Shown: positions 1 through 13,137 of the stretch, piece after piece
How the letters are laid out: each line of letters begins with the position of its first letter
Position numbering within the stretch: position 1 is the first letter of the stretch
NCBI GenBank assembly: GCA_001465935.1
Contig: LNKV01000005.1
Span: 744,001-808,000, forward strand
Source: Clarireedia homoeocarpa
Lineage: Eukaryota; Ascomycota; Leotiomycetes; Helotiales; Rutstroemiaceae
DNA length: 64,000 nt
Direction: 5' to 3'
Program-made: the position numbers and the translations under genes
The notes under the pieces: generated by a model
Seen by the model: the letters and a program-made list of their open reading frames with translations, nothing else
Told to the model about the DNA's origin: nothing
The model's database searches: none

Positions 1-2860
1 CCTGTTTATCCACTACTCAACTCGCTACGTTTTTCCATCCACCGCGGAGTCTTGTTGCTACCCTGTATTCAAAGTTACAGCAAAGCCTCAAAGCTACGTT
101 ATGCTCTTCAACGAAAGATACGTCCATACTTTCCATATCTCAGAGTCGGCAACAACAATCGGTCATCTATGGTCGTAGATCATTAGAAATAGCTAAGATT
201 CAAGCCGGGTATGTCAGTCCGGGGACTAAAACATATATCTATATCAGAATTTCAGTCTAAGGCAGAGAATAATGGAGTAGTCATTGGAATATAGTGGGCT
301 GAGGCATAGCTAAGAAAGAATACAGGACATGATAGGAGCATACAATTAGGTGAATATTTACTTGGCTAGGAAACATGCAGACCATACGATGTTGAATGAA
401 TATGTACGAGAAGGGGGATATGTGTTGGAACGAGTGAATCTCTTGCACAGCCCATATCATTTGTACGACCAGCTCGGTCTAATCATCTTTCACTTCTCTT
501 CGTACGACTTGTTGCGCTCAGTCCGGACAAAAGGAACTCTTTACAGTAGCTAGATGGGTCCATTTAAGACGTTCAATAGCTTAGTTCCAGGAATGAGCAT
601 ATTCATGAGCAAAGGGAGAAAGTGAGGCTGTTAGACTTTTCACCACTGATTGTCTGGGAATATCCTTGGTCTGTAAAACTTCCTGGTTGACCTGAAATGG
701 GTATCTAATCATCCGTGTATACGGTATACCAAAATTCCGAACTGCCCATTACTTTTCATGATACAGTGATACTCAATCAATACCTCTCCTCACCTCTCAA
801 AAATTGCCAGCGCCACCATGTTTGAGTACCAGGAAGGGCATAATTGTCGGCATTCAAAAAATCAGCGCTGTCTGTGTTTCCCGAAAGAGCTCTGAAGTCT
901 CTAATCTGGCAGTCAACGCCCGCTTTGACTGTCCCTTCAGCTTGCTCGAGAATATTAATTAAAGGCCCACCACAATCTTCAGTCTCAGCAATGATCAGCA
1001 TGTCTACTCGGTCTGCAACAAGTCTGGTGATAGCTTTGACGCTGCTGAAGTTCTGACAACGATTAATTTGTTTGGCTAGTGTCATGAACACAAGGTTTGC
1101 TTGAACAGAGAAAGCGAGGACTTGATGGGAATGGTAAAATGAACCACATGTGGATAGTTTCAAGGAATAGAAAAATAGGAAGGCTAGCTACGTGCATGTA
1201 AGCTGATGTTGGAGAACGTTGCATCGACCAAAACTTTTACGAATGCGGGCCCAATGCACACGGTGTGAATAGGAAATGCCGAGAAGCAGAGTGCAGCGCG
1301 AAGGCACTATACAACCTCTTCGACAAGCAAGCATCTGACTTCGATGTTCGACAACATAGTCCAGATATGATCTTTACTACGCATAGGGAAGACCGTAGAA
1401 AATAGATTAGGGGCAATGATGCAACGAAAAACCAGAATGTGGTAATTCCTCGCAGCCTGATCTCTGATGAAGCCGCAGTCAAGTATCAGCTGGCTGATAT
1501 GCCCAGGTCATCCGATGATTGCTCTGATACAGTTGCTACAACAAATGCGTTGCCTTCCCTAAAGTATGACTACGTTCACGATAGTTGTTGACCCTCTCGG
1601 ACGGAGAGTCGAACTGTAAAAGTACTGCAAGATGCTTTCTCGGTCTCTCAAACGATATTAAACTATATGCATATGAATCTCGTTGAGTTCTGATGTGTAG
1701 TAACGGCGGAACTGGAAAGGTGCGCTCAAATTCCGAGCGAGCCAAACGGAAGCGATGTAGCCATGTCTTGGGATTTACTTTAAGTATAGAAACGCTTCAG
1801 TCTTTGATATTTATGAGAATCTTCTAGGCAAAACCACACCAGGTGTGTGAAATTTATTCCATACAAGTGCTTTTCTTAGCAAAACTTTTGCAATATATCT
1901 TCCTTGCAGCTTTTCACTTCTGCCCTGGAACCATAGACTCAACCACTGATCCACTTTCCGAGCCAATATCTCCGTATAAGACTGAGAGTAAAATCTTTGA
2001 TAATCTCGGAACAAGAACTTACTAGGTGCAGAACCAGAAGTATGTGCAGGCCATCTCAGGAGATCGTCACCATGACAATTTCTCTCACCATGGTTTGACA
2101 CTGGTGTCTTCAATCCGAGCAATCGAGGAAAGAGGATGGTGGTTTAGAGCACCTTGGATAGAGGAAGTTTTGGCACTCACCTACTGTACTCAGTATGGTC
2201 GACGATGGGCAGCACCTTTTTCGTCCAAATATATCGTCTAAAAGAAGTCCCTCATCATCCGTCATCTTCCCAAACGATCTTCTCATACAAATGAAACAAT
2301 ATCCGACGACTCAACTTTGACGACTGCATGTGGCGCAACACAGACTGTATATTTTGCATGCGGCAGTAATCTGTATCTAACGCATATGGCGGCGCACTGC
2401 CCCGAAAGTCAATATCTGGGCATCGAGACTCACGCAAACCACAGATAGCAAATCAACGCCTGCGGCTTCGCCAATATTATCCATTCCCAGCATGGCCATG
2501 TTCAAGAACTCTGCTAGCTGCTAAGTCCAGACGATGAGAAAATCCTTGACATTAACGAGGGCGTCCCGAAAGCAGATACGAAGAAACTTCTGCAGATTGG
2601 AGTGCATACGGCCAATGCTCTAATAGCTGGCAGCACCAGTCAGAGAGGTTGATGATTGTATCTCTAATGATCTGGGAAGCGGGTTATATCTACAAGATAC
2701 CCAATATCAGTCACCGTATGGAATATCATCGAACTATCACTCGAAGGATAGCATGATGTTCGAAGTTTTGGTGTATGTGAGCGAGACTGGCATAACCGAT
2801 GGCAATCCAAAGCAGGAATACATCGCTCGAATGGCATGGAGAATGAGCGATGCTATGGCG
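1..2860. other. Gene-poor left edge
   Basis: I see no gene here that I can support. The best open frame is on the minus strand at 777-1163 (128 codons, acidic middle, Trp-rich end), but it has no recognisable domain and no splice partners that I could find. A shorter minus frame lies at 1811-2122. Frames around 2450-2640 look like fragments interrupted by stops, as in decayed genes. This could be relict coding DNA or chance frames in about 45% GC sequence. Confidence 0.4.
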
Positions 2861-3081
2861 TTTGAATTGCTCTGATGTTTGGATTGCTCTGACATTTGGG
2901 TTGCTCTGACGTTTGGGTTGCTCTGACGTTTGGATTGCTCTGGCGTTTGAATTGCTCTGATGTTTGGATTGCTCTGACATTTGGGTTGCTCTGACGTTTG
3001 GATTGCTCTGGCGTTTGGATTGCTCTGACGTTTGGATTGCTCTGACGTTTGGATTGCTCCGACGTTTGGATTGCTCTGACG
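2861..3081. repeat. Minisatellite, 13 x 17 bp
   Basis: Thirteen head-to-tail copies of a 17-bp unit, TTTGGATTGCTCTGACG, fill this stretch exactly (13 x 17 = 221). Unit variants differ mainly by transitions (GGA/GAA/GGG; GACG/GATG/GGCG). Because 17 is not a multiple of 3, all three phases are read in turn and open frames with a 17-residue period arise on both strands. I treat those as artefacts of the repeat. Confidence 0.95.
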
Positions 3082-3794
3082 TATTTGGAGAGATGCATCT
3101 ACAAGCTCATGTAAGGGATAGCAGGATGATTCCCGATCAGCTATCTCGTCAAGGGTTGGCCAAATTGCAGATTATCACAAACGTATTGGAAGCAAGGAGC
3201 TCATCGAGAGTGCCAAGCTAGCGAGCGCTCATACAGTACCGAGGAAACCCGTGGAAGGGTGGGTGAGAGGATACAGATTCAGGAAGATAGCGCTCGGGCT
3301 TGCTGCTGATGAGAGCAATCATCGTCAAGAATAACGCGATGAAGGCCCAGAAAGAAATATACATTACCGAAATGTAGATGTAGAGTAAACTATGAATTAA
3401 ATGAAGTGTTCAACAGATCTGGGTGGAGGGACAGACCATGAAAGGTGGAGATGGTATAAAAGTTCTAGCCGGACAAAAGACCGCTGAGGATTTGAAGATT
3501 TTTAAGGGGCCAAGAGAGAGCAGTTATCATGGAGGAGAGCCAGTATGAGCAGTAGCCTATCCTGACAAATGAAAGCTTGCAAACTACTTTAGAAGTAAAG
3601 TTGATTTTCTTCTTTTATTCCGGGGTGTCCTTATTCCATTCTCGAGTCAAGGCACGTAGGAATCCGCTACAATTGAGATAAAATTTACGCCCCGAATGTG
3701 CATACAGAAACCGACAATCCCCTTCAACCAATAACCGCTATATGGGATATGAGCATTCACTGCAGGCATGTTTGCGGGATGAATTAATTGAGGA

Positions 3795-3810
3795 GATGAT
3801 GATGATAACA

Positions 3811-3872
<62 letters not shown>

Positions 3873-3876
3873 AATG
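3795..3876. repeat. ATG/GAT trinucleotide microsatellite
   Basis: About 20 uninterrupted ATG units run from 3811 to 3870, with short imperfect GAT flanks and an ATAATG edge. The frame across it (3742-4014) would give about 20 consecutive methionines and is not credible as a gene. It lies about 700 bp upstream of the P450 gene start. Confidence 0.95.
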
Positions 3877-4560
3877 CAGCCCTTTCAAATCTGCCGCGGT
3901 GCAGCAGACGCGAATGTGCATAGGTTCTCCACTAGTAATGGACAGCCCAAAAGTCAATTATCAAAAATTGAACCGAAGATTGGACGACTTCAAATTCCAA
4001 ACTGGACTATTTGACAACAACTAACCAATATCCAAATCTACTACAACGCCATGCAAACAAATCCCCGACAGTATATCTAACCATATGTAGTATCTCGACC
4101 CGAACCGTCGTACGCGGGTTCTTGCAACCCATTCGAAAGTTCTAAGGGCTTGGATAAATCTGCACCAGCGCTGACTGAGCCGGGGAAAACATTCGATGCT
4201 CGACCAATGAAGAACAAGGTAATCAATGATTGTTATGCAAACTTAGGATTGTAGTTTGGATCCATGAACACGAGCAGTGAATGAGCTTTCGCAGATGGGA
4301 AAGAAGGCTTGGAAGGTTAAGAAGTATGAGGATTCTGAATGATGAGCATTGAGGATAAGTGGACAGTTGGAATTGGGCGCAATGGAATCGTATGATTGTT
4401 GCTTTGTAGATGAGGGGAAGTTCTGTGCTACAATACTTGTAAAGAGGATATATAGCTTCATTTCTGGGTAGGTAGATGAGATGGACTGTTATTGCTCCGT
4501 GGCAATTCAACTGCTGTAACAGATACACAACCAACACATACATTCTTCAACTCCTTCACC

Positions 4561-6385
4561 ATGTCCGGTAAGTCCTAGAATATAACCACTCCCCTCCCTC
4601 CAGCGCATCCACATCTTCTCATCTCAAGAACCAGACTGTCCCGCATTCCCCTTCCCCCGTCGCCACGGTATCGATCCGGCTCCCGAGAACGCAGAACTGC
4701 GCAGAAAATTTCCAGTGTCCCAAGTCCAGCTCTTCGATGGGAGTAAAGCGTGGCTAGTCACTAAGCATAAGGACTGTCGACAGGTGCTCGAGTCACGGGA
4801 CTTTTCTGCTGTGTGCTGTTCTTTTATCTTTTGTGTTATGGAACAACGGAAAGAATCATTCTGATAAATTATACATCTCTCGTAGGACCGTAGAAAAGAT
4901 GCGTATCCGGAGATCCATCCTGGTGGTAAAGTAGCTGCGTTGGCGTCTGCACCTACGTTTGTTAATCTCGATGATCCGGAGCATGATGAGCAGAGGTATC
5001 TAATCCTATTTCCCTTATAATCTATCCATTCCACTTGAAATCCAGACCCCCTTTTGCATGATTCCTTTGCTAAAGTTCCCAGAAAACGCACACAGGCAGC
5101 ATTCACACCCTCCGCCATCGCCAAACTCCGCCCACTGATTCAACACTTCGTCGACACTGCCATTGATCAGCTAATCGCCAAAGGTTGTGCCGACGGCCCA
5201 GTCGACCTCATCCATAACATTGCTGCACCAATTCCGACGAAGACTGTGTATCACATTCTTGGTATACCCGAAGAAGATATCGAGGCTCTGGCATATGATA
5301 GTGAAGTTAGGAATAGCACGAGTAGAAATGCTGCCGAGAATGCGAATACGTGAGTTTTCCCTCACAACCGCTCTCTATTTCCAGATACATGGTCTAATAT
5401 ACGTGTACAGAAACTTGCAATCGTATATGGTAGAGCTGACGGAGAAGAAGATGAGAAATCCTGGGAACGATCTCATCAGTGAGCTGATCTCACAGGTACT
5501 ATAGACATACCTCTCTACCCCTTACCCCTTTATCTCAAGTAATCTCTGGCTCATATAGTACCAATCCGGCACCGGCACCAAAGCCGACATATCCTCCCTC
5601 GCATATCTTGTTCTCGTCGCGGGCAACGCCGCCGTAGTTAACACCATCGCTCTCGGCGTGCTAACTCTCCATCAACATCCTTCCCAGCTAGAGGAACTGA
5701 AGAACGATCCTTCGCTCGCGCCGAAGGTCGTCGATGAGATTTTCCGGTATCAGACGACCTCGGCGTTAAATTGTCGACGGGTGGCGGTGAGGGATGTGGA
5801 GGTTGGTGGGGTGGTAAGTTGATCTGTCCCCCTCCCTTCCCTTTCCTTTTTGCTTGTACTATTCCAAATCGATATATTCCTAGCACAAATAAACGCTGCT
5901 CTGATAAAGTAACCCCCTCTCTTTCTGGATCTAGAAAATCCCCCAAAATACCGGTATCATCTGCGCCGTGCAAGCCGCAGACCGCGACGAAGAGTTCCCG
6001 CAGCCATCCTCGTCGGACCCAGAAACGTTCGATATCCATCGTGGACACGATATCAAAGATGTATTGGGTTTCGGATGGGGCATCCATCGGTGTCAGGCGG
6101 AGTGGCTTTCAAAAGCTGAGTTGGAATGTGTTTTTGGTATGTTTTATTTTATATCCTGTAGGGTGAAGATGATAAATAGAGTCCGAGAAATGATAATGAA
6201 AGGAGAATTCAACATCAGGGTGAGAAAAGAAGAGGTAAATGATCTTGGCTGATGAAAATGGTATGAATATAGGGACGTTATACAAAAGATTACCGAACTT
6301 GAAAGTTGCTGTCTTGCCGGAAGAGTTGAGGTATACGCCACCGACGCAGAATATAGGGATTGCTGAATTGCCGGTTACCTGGTAA
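4561..6385 (+). CDS. Nitric oxide reductase cytochrome P450 (P450nor, CYP55 family)
   Basis: CYP55 enzymes reduce 2 NO to N2O using NAD(P)H directly, in fungal denitrification and NO detoxification. Proposed exons: 4561-4567, 4635-4810, 4886-4995, 5083-5349, 5411-5495, 5559-5813, 5935-6136, 6273-6385. They join in frame to 404 residues, close to the family's usual 403. Visible features are the N-terminal CPAFPFPR, the LVTKHKD strand, the I-helix LVAGNAAVVN (near 236-244), the conserved TSALN around the B'-side active-site serine, and the heme loop LGFGWGIHRCQAEWL with Cys353 as thiolate ligand. There is no membrane anchor, so it is likely cytosolic; I see no mitochondrial presequence. Oddities: the I-helix threonine is Ala240, and the C-terminal aspartate of the family is Asn (QNIG, near the end). 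Whether it still reduces NO at normal rate is open. It is convergent with the next gene, 435 bp away. Confidence 0.9.
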
Positions 6386-6820
6386 AGATTGAAGTTCGCT
6401 GTTATCCCGAGTATGGACTTGAAACGTGTGGAACGGTCGACCGGATGTGATTTATGATGTCTACTCGCATTTAATGTGCTCGAATCTCAGTCGTTAGTCG
6501 GACTCTGGAATCTGTTTGAAGGAATTAATACTTACATCTGTCCGCATAACTTATGACTAGGATGCATTGGTGGTGATATAGTTTCCATCTCTCGTTCAAT
6601 GATTGGTAAAGCAATTCAGATAGGAGCCTGTAGAAGAATTGGAATTATTCTATTATCGCTCCACATAATCAGGAGCTCATAAAGGTATATGCAATAAGCC
6701 AGGTATATACAACCACACCCACCAACCACAAACGCTAGCCAGCAAATTTGCGTTTCTCTTTTCCCTCGCAAACTTTTCCAAACCAAAATCTATAAACAAC
6801 CAGCCACCCAAGTACTGTAC
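6386..6820. other. Convergent intergenic spacer
   Basis: This spacer holds the 3' ends of two convergent genes. I see no coding frame, RNA or repeat in it. Confidence 0.6.
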
Positions 6821-9800
6821 TCACAAGATACTGGCCCTCTTATTACTCAACTTAATATAAGTAGTCGCCGTCCGCTCCTTCAACTGACCAAGACCACCAG
6901 CTGATCTCTTCTTCCTATTCCTCAACTCAAAACTTTTATCCTCATACACCCCATTCCCCTCCTTCAAGTAAAAATGGCTCGAGTCCTCCGCACACTGAAT
7001 ATGAAAATCCACATTCAACTGATCGCCCTCTGGGCCGGCACCACAACTTCCGCCTAGCCTTCGCGAAGGCGGACTATTAACCGCCAACGCGAACAGATTC
7101 TGCGTTGCTGTGAAATCAGTCACTAGACCGCGTTGCCGGATGAAATAACCGAGACAAAAGATGTTGGTAAAGAAGACGAGGATGAGCACGAGATAGAAGA
7201 TCTTTTGCCAGGGCTCCCGAGGTCCGGATTGGTATTCTTGGCTGGCGAGGGTGGCGTTGAAGGGCTCGTAGACTCCGGTACTGAGGATCGATCCACCAGG
7301 GTATCCCCAATAATGTTTAAAAGTGGCGCTTCCAGCACCCACGAGGAGAGTGCATCCGGCGAGGGAAGCGAGTGCCTCTGCAATGCTTGGAAGATGAGTG
7401 TTGAACTCGGGTGTCGTAACTATAAATTGGGATAACATTCGAGAGATAGAAGCATTGCTATTCGTAATTCCAGTATTTAAAGACATTGAGAAAATCCAGT
7501 CTGTCATGATATCCTTGAAGTCCGTTTGGATGTTCGTGGGGGGGTCAGGTTCGGATTTCGAATAGATCATCTCGTCATAAGGATCATTGCAAATGGCTTT
7601 GAGGATGCCGCCTGTCTTACCGGAGGCCGAGTAGGAGGTGCTGCAATATGGCCAGAGATAACCACCTGGCATATCGTTAGCACCATGTAATTAATGGGAC
7701 AAATCAACGTGCGGACAACTACTCACTCAACTGGCACAGCGTATAATCTGTTGTCGAATTTGATTTGATAAGAGTATATGTGTATGGACTGTGAGGCATT
7801 GTCGCATTTGAAATTATATTGTAGTCAATCGGTAACTGCAAATGTTAGCTTCTGTAATGAAAAGAGACGGAGGTCGGTGTACCATGGGAAAGACTGGGGG
7901 CTGAACCGGGAGACCGTCTTTCGTTGTGCGCCACCCAAAGATATCATCCACAACGGTGCTGTTGAGAAACTCCTTGCCAGGCTGCAATCCCGTTTCGAGT
8001 TGCCAGCCATGCCAAGCGGTTTTTTGTCCAGGGTAATCAGAATCGTTTGTCTTCGCATTGGGCCAATCAACATAGATGAGTGGCGACAACTCCGAGGCGT
8101 TCATATTTACGCATAAGACATTCATGGCTGGGCTAACAACAGAAGCTCTAACACTATACTCTCCTACTCCATCAAGGTCTGACGGCTGTAGAATTTTGTT
8201 AACATGACTGCTTGCCGCAGAGATAACCCCCGGATGAGGCATTGCCATGGTGACATTATTGATGATGCGATTATGCTTTTTATAGTTGGCAGCAATATCG
8301 CTATATTCAGTGTCGACCCAGGCGCTAGTTACGGTGGTATTATCAAAGAGCATGGCTGTTACACGTGGACGCTCTGCGAGGTTGGAGGAATTACCCTTGC
8401 CTCCAGGGGTGTTGATAGTGGCCCAAGTGCGACTATATTCGAGAAAATTATGATATGCTGTAGAAGTTAGAAATAAAGACATGCCGAGCGCGATGAATCG
8501 TTCTACTTACCCTCTCCTGCGTGATCAATGCTAATGCATGTGCTGGCCGATTCAGGATCCGTGGTATTGTGTATTGGTGTTTGGCAAGTTTGACTGACGA
8601 AATTGATATTACCGAAACTTGACTCAACAAGCCCACTCATGTTCTTGTAATGCCAACCTCCAAGTTGTAAACTAGGATTGACCAAGGCATCTGATGCAGT
8701 AGTATAGAACATAGCTACCACAGCTGCTGTCAACGTGATTGCACCTAGAAAGGAAGCACCTGCAGTTCGCAAAACCTTTGGATTCGTGATCATAAATCCG
8801 GGTTGGATGACCTAGCATTACAATTGGATTAGAAACACATTTCCAAAGAAGCGCGTCGAAATTTATCCTGTTCTGGGAAGATAGACGGAACTCAGAGAAA
8901 AACTTACCCATGTTCGCATAGTCAGCTCCGCAACCGTAACACCGTTAGAGGTCTTAATGAGAGATCTTCGACTCAGAACCTGGCCTAGGAAAGTGACGAA
9001 GATAGTGACGAATGACAATTCGATCGTTTTCGCCAATATCGCAAAGATAATGGAAGCCGTAGACGGGTTTAAAGAACCGCCAGTACGAATGATCCGAAAC
9101 CGCGGTCGGATCACAGCAATGCAAAACCATATGCCGGAAAATATCGTCGAGTATATGCACAGTATGAGAACTGACACCGACAGCCAACTGCTGCCCCGTG
9201 AATGAATGTCCTGAGTAGAAGTGCATCCAGAATGATCGTGTCCTGCGCGACTCAGTTAACCCAACTCAGCTGAATGAGACATTCCAACCTACCACCTCCA
9301 TGATGATGACCATGACCCGACGTGTTCGGATCATTCAGCTTCGAGAAGTTCTCTACACTCTCAAACGCAGCATCCAAGCTCTCCGTAAAAGCGGAAATCT
9401 TCACCCCTGATGTATCTGCCTCGTCCGCAGATTGGTTGCGTGCATGGCCCTGGTCCAACCTCTCGTAAAATGTATCTTGAGTCCATGCGGGAGACAGCAG
9501 AGGGCGCTGGGACGTCGCAGGCGAGGTGACCAGAGAACCAAGTGTGGGGCTCTGCAGCGCACTCGAGGGGTTCGGCGGACTCGGTGATTTTCGACTTCGA
9601 GTAGACGACATTCGCGAGATTCCGGGCTCCTGCGATACCTCTGCAGAATCAGACATATCGTTCTCAATTATCGAGGGAATCGCGGAGTAGGGGGTTGTCG
9701 CATTCGATGGTTGGGTATCTGACGACAGTTGCACGGAGCCTTGCGAGTCCATTCTGTGGTAGCCGTGTCTTTGGAGTGTTGAAGTGAGGTGAGTATTGGG

Positions 9801-9893
9801 AGCTGGAGACAATGCGATTGGGGCTGGTTCGTCTGGAAGATTCGCATCTCCTGGCAGTGAATCGCTTCTTCCCTCCATCTCGTCTTTCGTCAT
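6821..9893 (-). CDS. Fungal multi-pass membrane protein of unknown function
   Basis: Exons on the minus strand: 9893-9293, 9242-8908, 8811-8511, 8457-7883, 7835-7727, 7665-6821, all joining in frame to 921 residues. The start is the ATG at 9893, since the frame upstream has only non-ATG codons. The first about 210 residues are polar, Ser/Pro-rich and probably disordered, ending in a His/Gly run. Next comes a conserved-looking RGSSWLSVSVLIL segment that begins the first membrane helix, then a second helix pair around FAILAKTIELSFVTIFVTFL. A third helix (GAITLTAAVVAMF) precedes a long, Asn-glycosylation-rich, probably extracellular region with several cysteines. A final helix (IFYLVLILVFFTNIFCLGYF) leads to a basic cytoplasmic tail. 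I recognise the layout from uncharacterised Pezizomycotina membrane proteins and know no proven role. Introns are 47-96 nt. Confidence 0.8.
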
Positions 9894-11389
9894 ATTGCGC
9901 CTTGTGAGCAATCATATATTAACGGAGTGGGAACCACTGCAGGCACAAATTTCCTCACTCGAGGCGTACAGAGGAGGGGAGAAACTTGCTTGCCAGTGTA
10001 ACAAGAAATTACGGCCAACTGCGTATCGGCAGCACACCGTGGGAAGTAAATAATTGAAATCCCACCGGCAGTCTTATTCGCGATAGCAAAACAAACGGTC
10101 TGCGCCTCAGAGGTGCTTGCGGATAGAGATAGTCACCCACCGGTTTGCCTACCTGAGTGTATGAGAGGTGGGCCCCGAAGCTTATGGTCTTCATTTTCTT
10201 CACGAAATTTGACAGGAAAATCATCACTTACAACGACATTCGACCGTTCATACCGACCATGGGGGTGTGTTGGTTAGTGGCTCCATAGTGAGCGTAGCAT
10301 GAAGCCCATTGGTCCCTACGTCGCTCAGCCCAGTTGTTTGTTGGTGTCCTCGTCGTGTTCCCTGTCGGTTACTTGTCAGACTTCAAAGCGTGGGTGGCCT
10401 GCAGCGCCATAGCCTTGTGATGCTGGGTCTCTATGTTCGTGCCAGTAGGGCAAACATCGCAGGACCAACATCGCAGGACAACCGTCTAGCTGGACACGAT
10501 TTGCATGCAAATCGTCGAGGAATTTGGCGTCGTATAAGCATGACCGCTCGACCAACCGAGCGACCTTGCCTTTTGGTATTTGGTATTGGCAACGAATACG
10601 TCGTACTGTATACCGTCAACAAACGCCTTGTTATCTATTTATAATCTTCACCTGACTCTGGACTGTACAAAGTCCATTAGCGTTAAGCGTAAAGTGGGAG
10701 GTACTTCCGCCGTGCGAGCAGCCGCTTTGCTGGTTAGTGGATACTGTACTTACACTTTGTCCCCACAGCTGACATTGTGGCGCCTGAGTGGTCATTTTGC
10801 GAGGTCGTATTTGACAACTTCCGTGTCAATTAGAACCAACTTAAAGGTCTACGAAGGGCAACTTGTATCTGGTTGGTGCAGTTCCGATGTCCAAAAATCA
10901 GAAAGCCTTGTCTGGACCGTCGTTGTTGCTTGTCCTCTTTCGCGTGTCATGTCATGTCATGTCATGTTCTACTTCGTACATGCTATGTGATATACGTGTT
11001 GTACGGCTGCTAGTCAGTAATACACTGCAAGGCACGGCAAGGCACGGCAAAGCATAGCAAAGAAGGTCTCGTCAGAATTTTGGGAATGAAGATCTCATTG
11101 ACCGGAAACTGGACCCAGTCAATCCAGCTTACACCGAACCAGCTTGTCCCAGCGCTCATAAGCGAAAGAACTTCGATCCAATGCTCTTTTCATCCCCCGT
11201 CCCCCTAATCATTTTTTATCTTGTTTTCTAATGCACATTCTCCCACAAATTCTCGCAACTATCCATCCATCGTTCCAGTCATCGCCTGTTCAACATCATC
11301 GTTATCATCGATCATAATCACCATATAAACCACCGAGCCCCCGCCTCTACCTTTGTCATTGCATTCATGTGTCTCGTATTGAAGATGTA
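9894..11389. other. Intergenic region
   Basis: This is the upstream region of the membrane-protein gene and the downstream region of the next minus-strand gene. Frames at 10309-10990 are short, low-complexity in parts and unsupported. Short simple repeats occur: four GTCAT units near 10950 and a doubled GGCACGGCAA-like unit near 11030-11050. Pyrimidine-rich, AT-rich sequence at 11190-11390 fits a 3' UTR of the 11390 gene. Confidence 0.5.
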
Positions 11390-13137
11390 TTAAATCCAGT
11401 TCTCTGGTTGCTGCCGAGCTTTCCGTCCCCATTTCCGAGGCTTTTTGACGTCATTCTCTCGAGCGGTTTCGTTGCGTCCAGCGCTGATTGAAATGCCTGC
11501 AAGCCAGTTTGCTACCACTGTCCTTGGTGTGCGAGACTCAGACGGTACAAATGAGGCACCGCTGACCTTGACCTCGTCCCGATGGATCGGGATCGGGGGA
11601 GGGCTGCGTCTCAGAGGAGGTGGGTCAGCAGGTGAGTGTCCCATACTTTCGGAACTGATCTTATGGGCAAATCGTGCACGAGGGAGAGTATTCTTGAGAG
11701 TGAGAGGACTGCCGTCAGGGGAGCGTAGAGGCTTAGCATGGTTCCTCAAAGGTTGGTCATGAAGAGGAGACTTTGACTGTAATGGGGTCAGCAACTTTCT
11801 TGAAGGCAGTATATGCTTTTGTAAATTGTAACCTACCTGTGGCTCAATATGAATTTCCTGCTGAAAACAGAAGGTCGGCTGCTCTTTTCTTTCACTGCCA
11901 TGTGCTGTAAGAACTTCAATTGTTTTATCGCACCCGTAGAACCCGTCATCGTCATAATCTTCGTCCATATCCGTAACACTCTCAAAGTCTGTGATATTAT
12001 CTTCATCGTCGAAGACTGGGCTTGGTGTCCGAGAAATACTGCTACTGTGGTCTGAAGGCGATGGCGGCCGTTTGTTATATCGCCTTGACCCGCTGCTAGT
12101 ACTAGAGTCGCTCTCATTAGATGGTGACCTTGACTGTTGCCGTATCATAAGAAACTGCGATTGTTGCTGAGAGTCGAATAATAGACTACGACGTTTCCAT
12201 GACTCCGATGATGGACTTCCACGGCGTGGGATGACAGGAGATACAGATGGAGTTTGAGTGGACGCAACAAGGAGCCCCCTTTGCTGAGCACTGAATGACT
12301 GACTTCGCCGTCTTCCAGCATCTGTAGAACTCTTAGATTGCTTAGAACTCGGAGTTCGTGATCTCGTGACTGGTCTTGTCTGCATCGTTCGTGAAGCTTC
12401 CTTTCTGGGTAGAGAACTCTCACATATTGGTGGATTTTGTTTTCGTTCAGTCGCTGGTGCCTTTTTTGATTGGCTAGTTTCTCTGTCAAGTCTTCTGCCA
12501 GCTTCAAGGGCGGCACGACGATCTTTTAAAGAAGGAAGAGTGCTGATATCTGGTTCTACCACACATGGCCAGGCCTTTGGAGTGATTGGCGACGGTAAGG
12601 CAGCCTTTACGGTTCTTTTTGTAGCACCAATTGGCTGAGGTGAAGCACGAGTCTTTTCCGCAACGATTTGGAGCGTTTGAGGGCCTTGATATGTGGCACT
12701 ATCCCTAACGGTTTAGTTTCAATTCCCGGAAGTAGTAGATAGTTCACATACGCTTGAAAAAAATCCATGGCATCAACATCGGAGCCATCTTCATCATATG
12801 ACGCTGGACTCAGGAGAACAGTCACTCCTGGAGATATAGGCGATGCCTCATTTCTGTAATAATTTGCAGGTGGCTTCTCCAGGAAGAAGTTTCTAGGTGA
12901 AGATATAGTAGATTGAATGCCGGGCGATCGTCCAAAAGGAACAGGAGAGCATCTCACTGAAAATGTGACACTGTCGGGTTTATCATCTACGAGCATATCT
13001 GGTATGAACATGATCTCATTTGGCGCCGTGTATGTCGCCTGGGGTGCGTGTTTCTTCGAAGTCTCGACATACATGTCTTCTGGTTTTCGACGATGGAAAT
13101 TGCGATCGCTGGTCGAGCGTCCCAGCCGTTCTGCCAT
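11390..13137 (-). CDS. Unknown, mostly disordered protein
   Basis: Exons 13137-12752, 12698-11837 and 11776-11390 give 544 residues. I do not recognise the family. The first intron (12751-12699) is required to keep frame. The last one (11836-11777) is exactly 60 nt, in frame and free of stops, so retention would give a 564-residue form. The protein is rich in Ser, Pro, Arg and Lys with many SP/TP sites, has an acidic patch near the middle (FESVTDMDEDYDDDGFYG), and ends in a basic WGRKARQ stretch that could act in nuclear localisation. There is no signal peptide or membrane span. The composition suggests a phosphorylated regulatory or scaffold protein; that is inference only. Confidence 0.7.

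Noticed and set aside
2853..3098. Repetitive-protein frames over the 17-bp minisatellite
   Set aside because: Both strands and several phases are open only because the unit lacks stops; no gene context.
3742..4014. 90-codon frame across the ATG microsatellite
   Set aside because: About 20 consecutive Met codons come from the trinucleotide run; not a credible protein.
5638..6087. 149-codon minus-strand frame
   Set aside because: It is antisense to exons 6-7 of the P450 gene and has low-complexity Pro/Ser content; a shadow.
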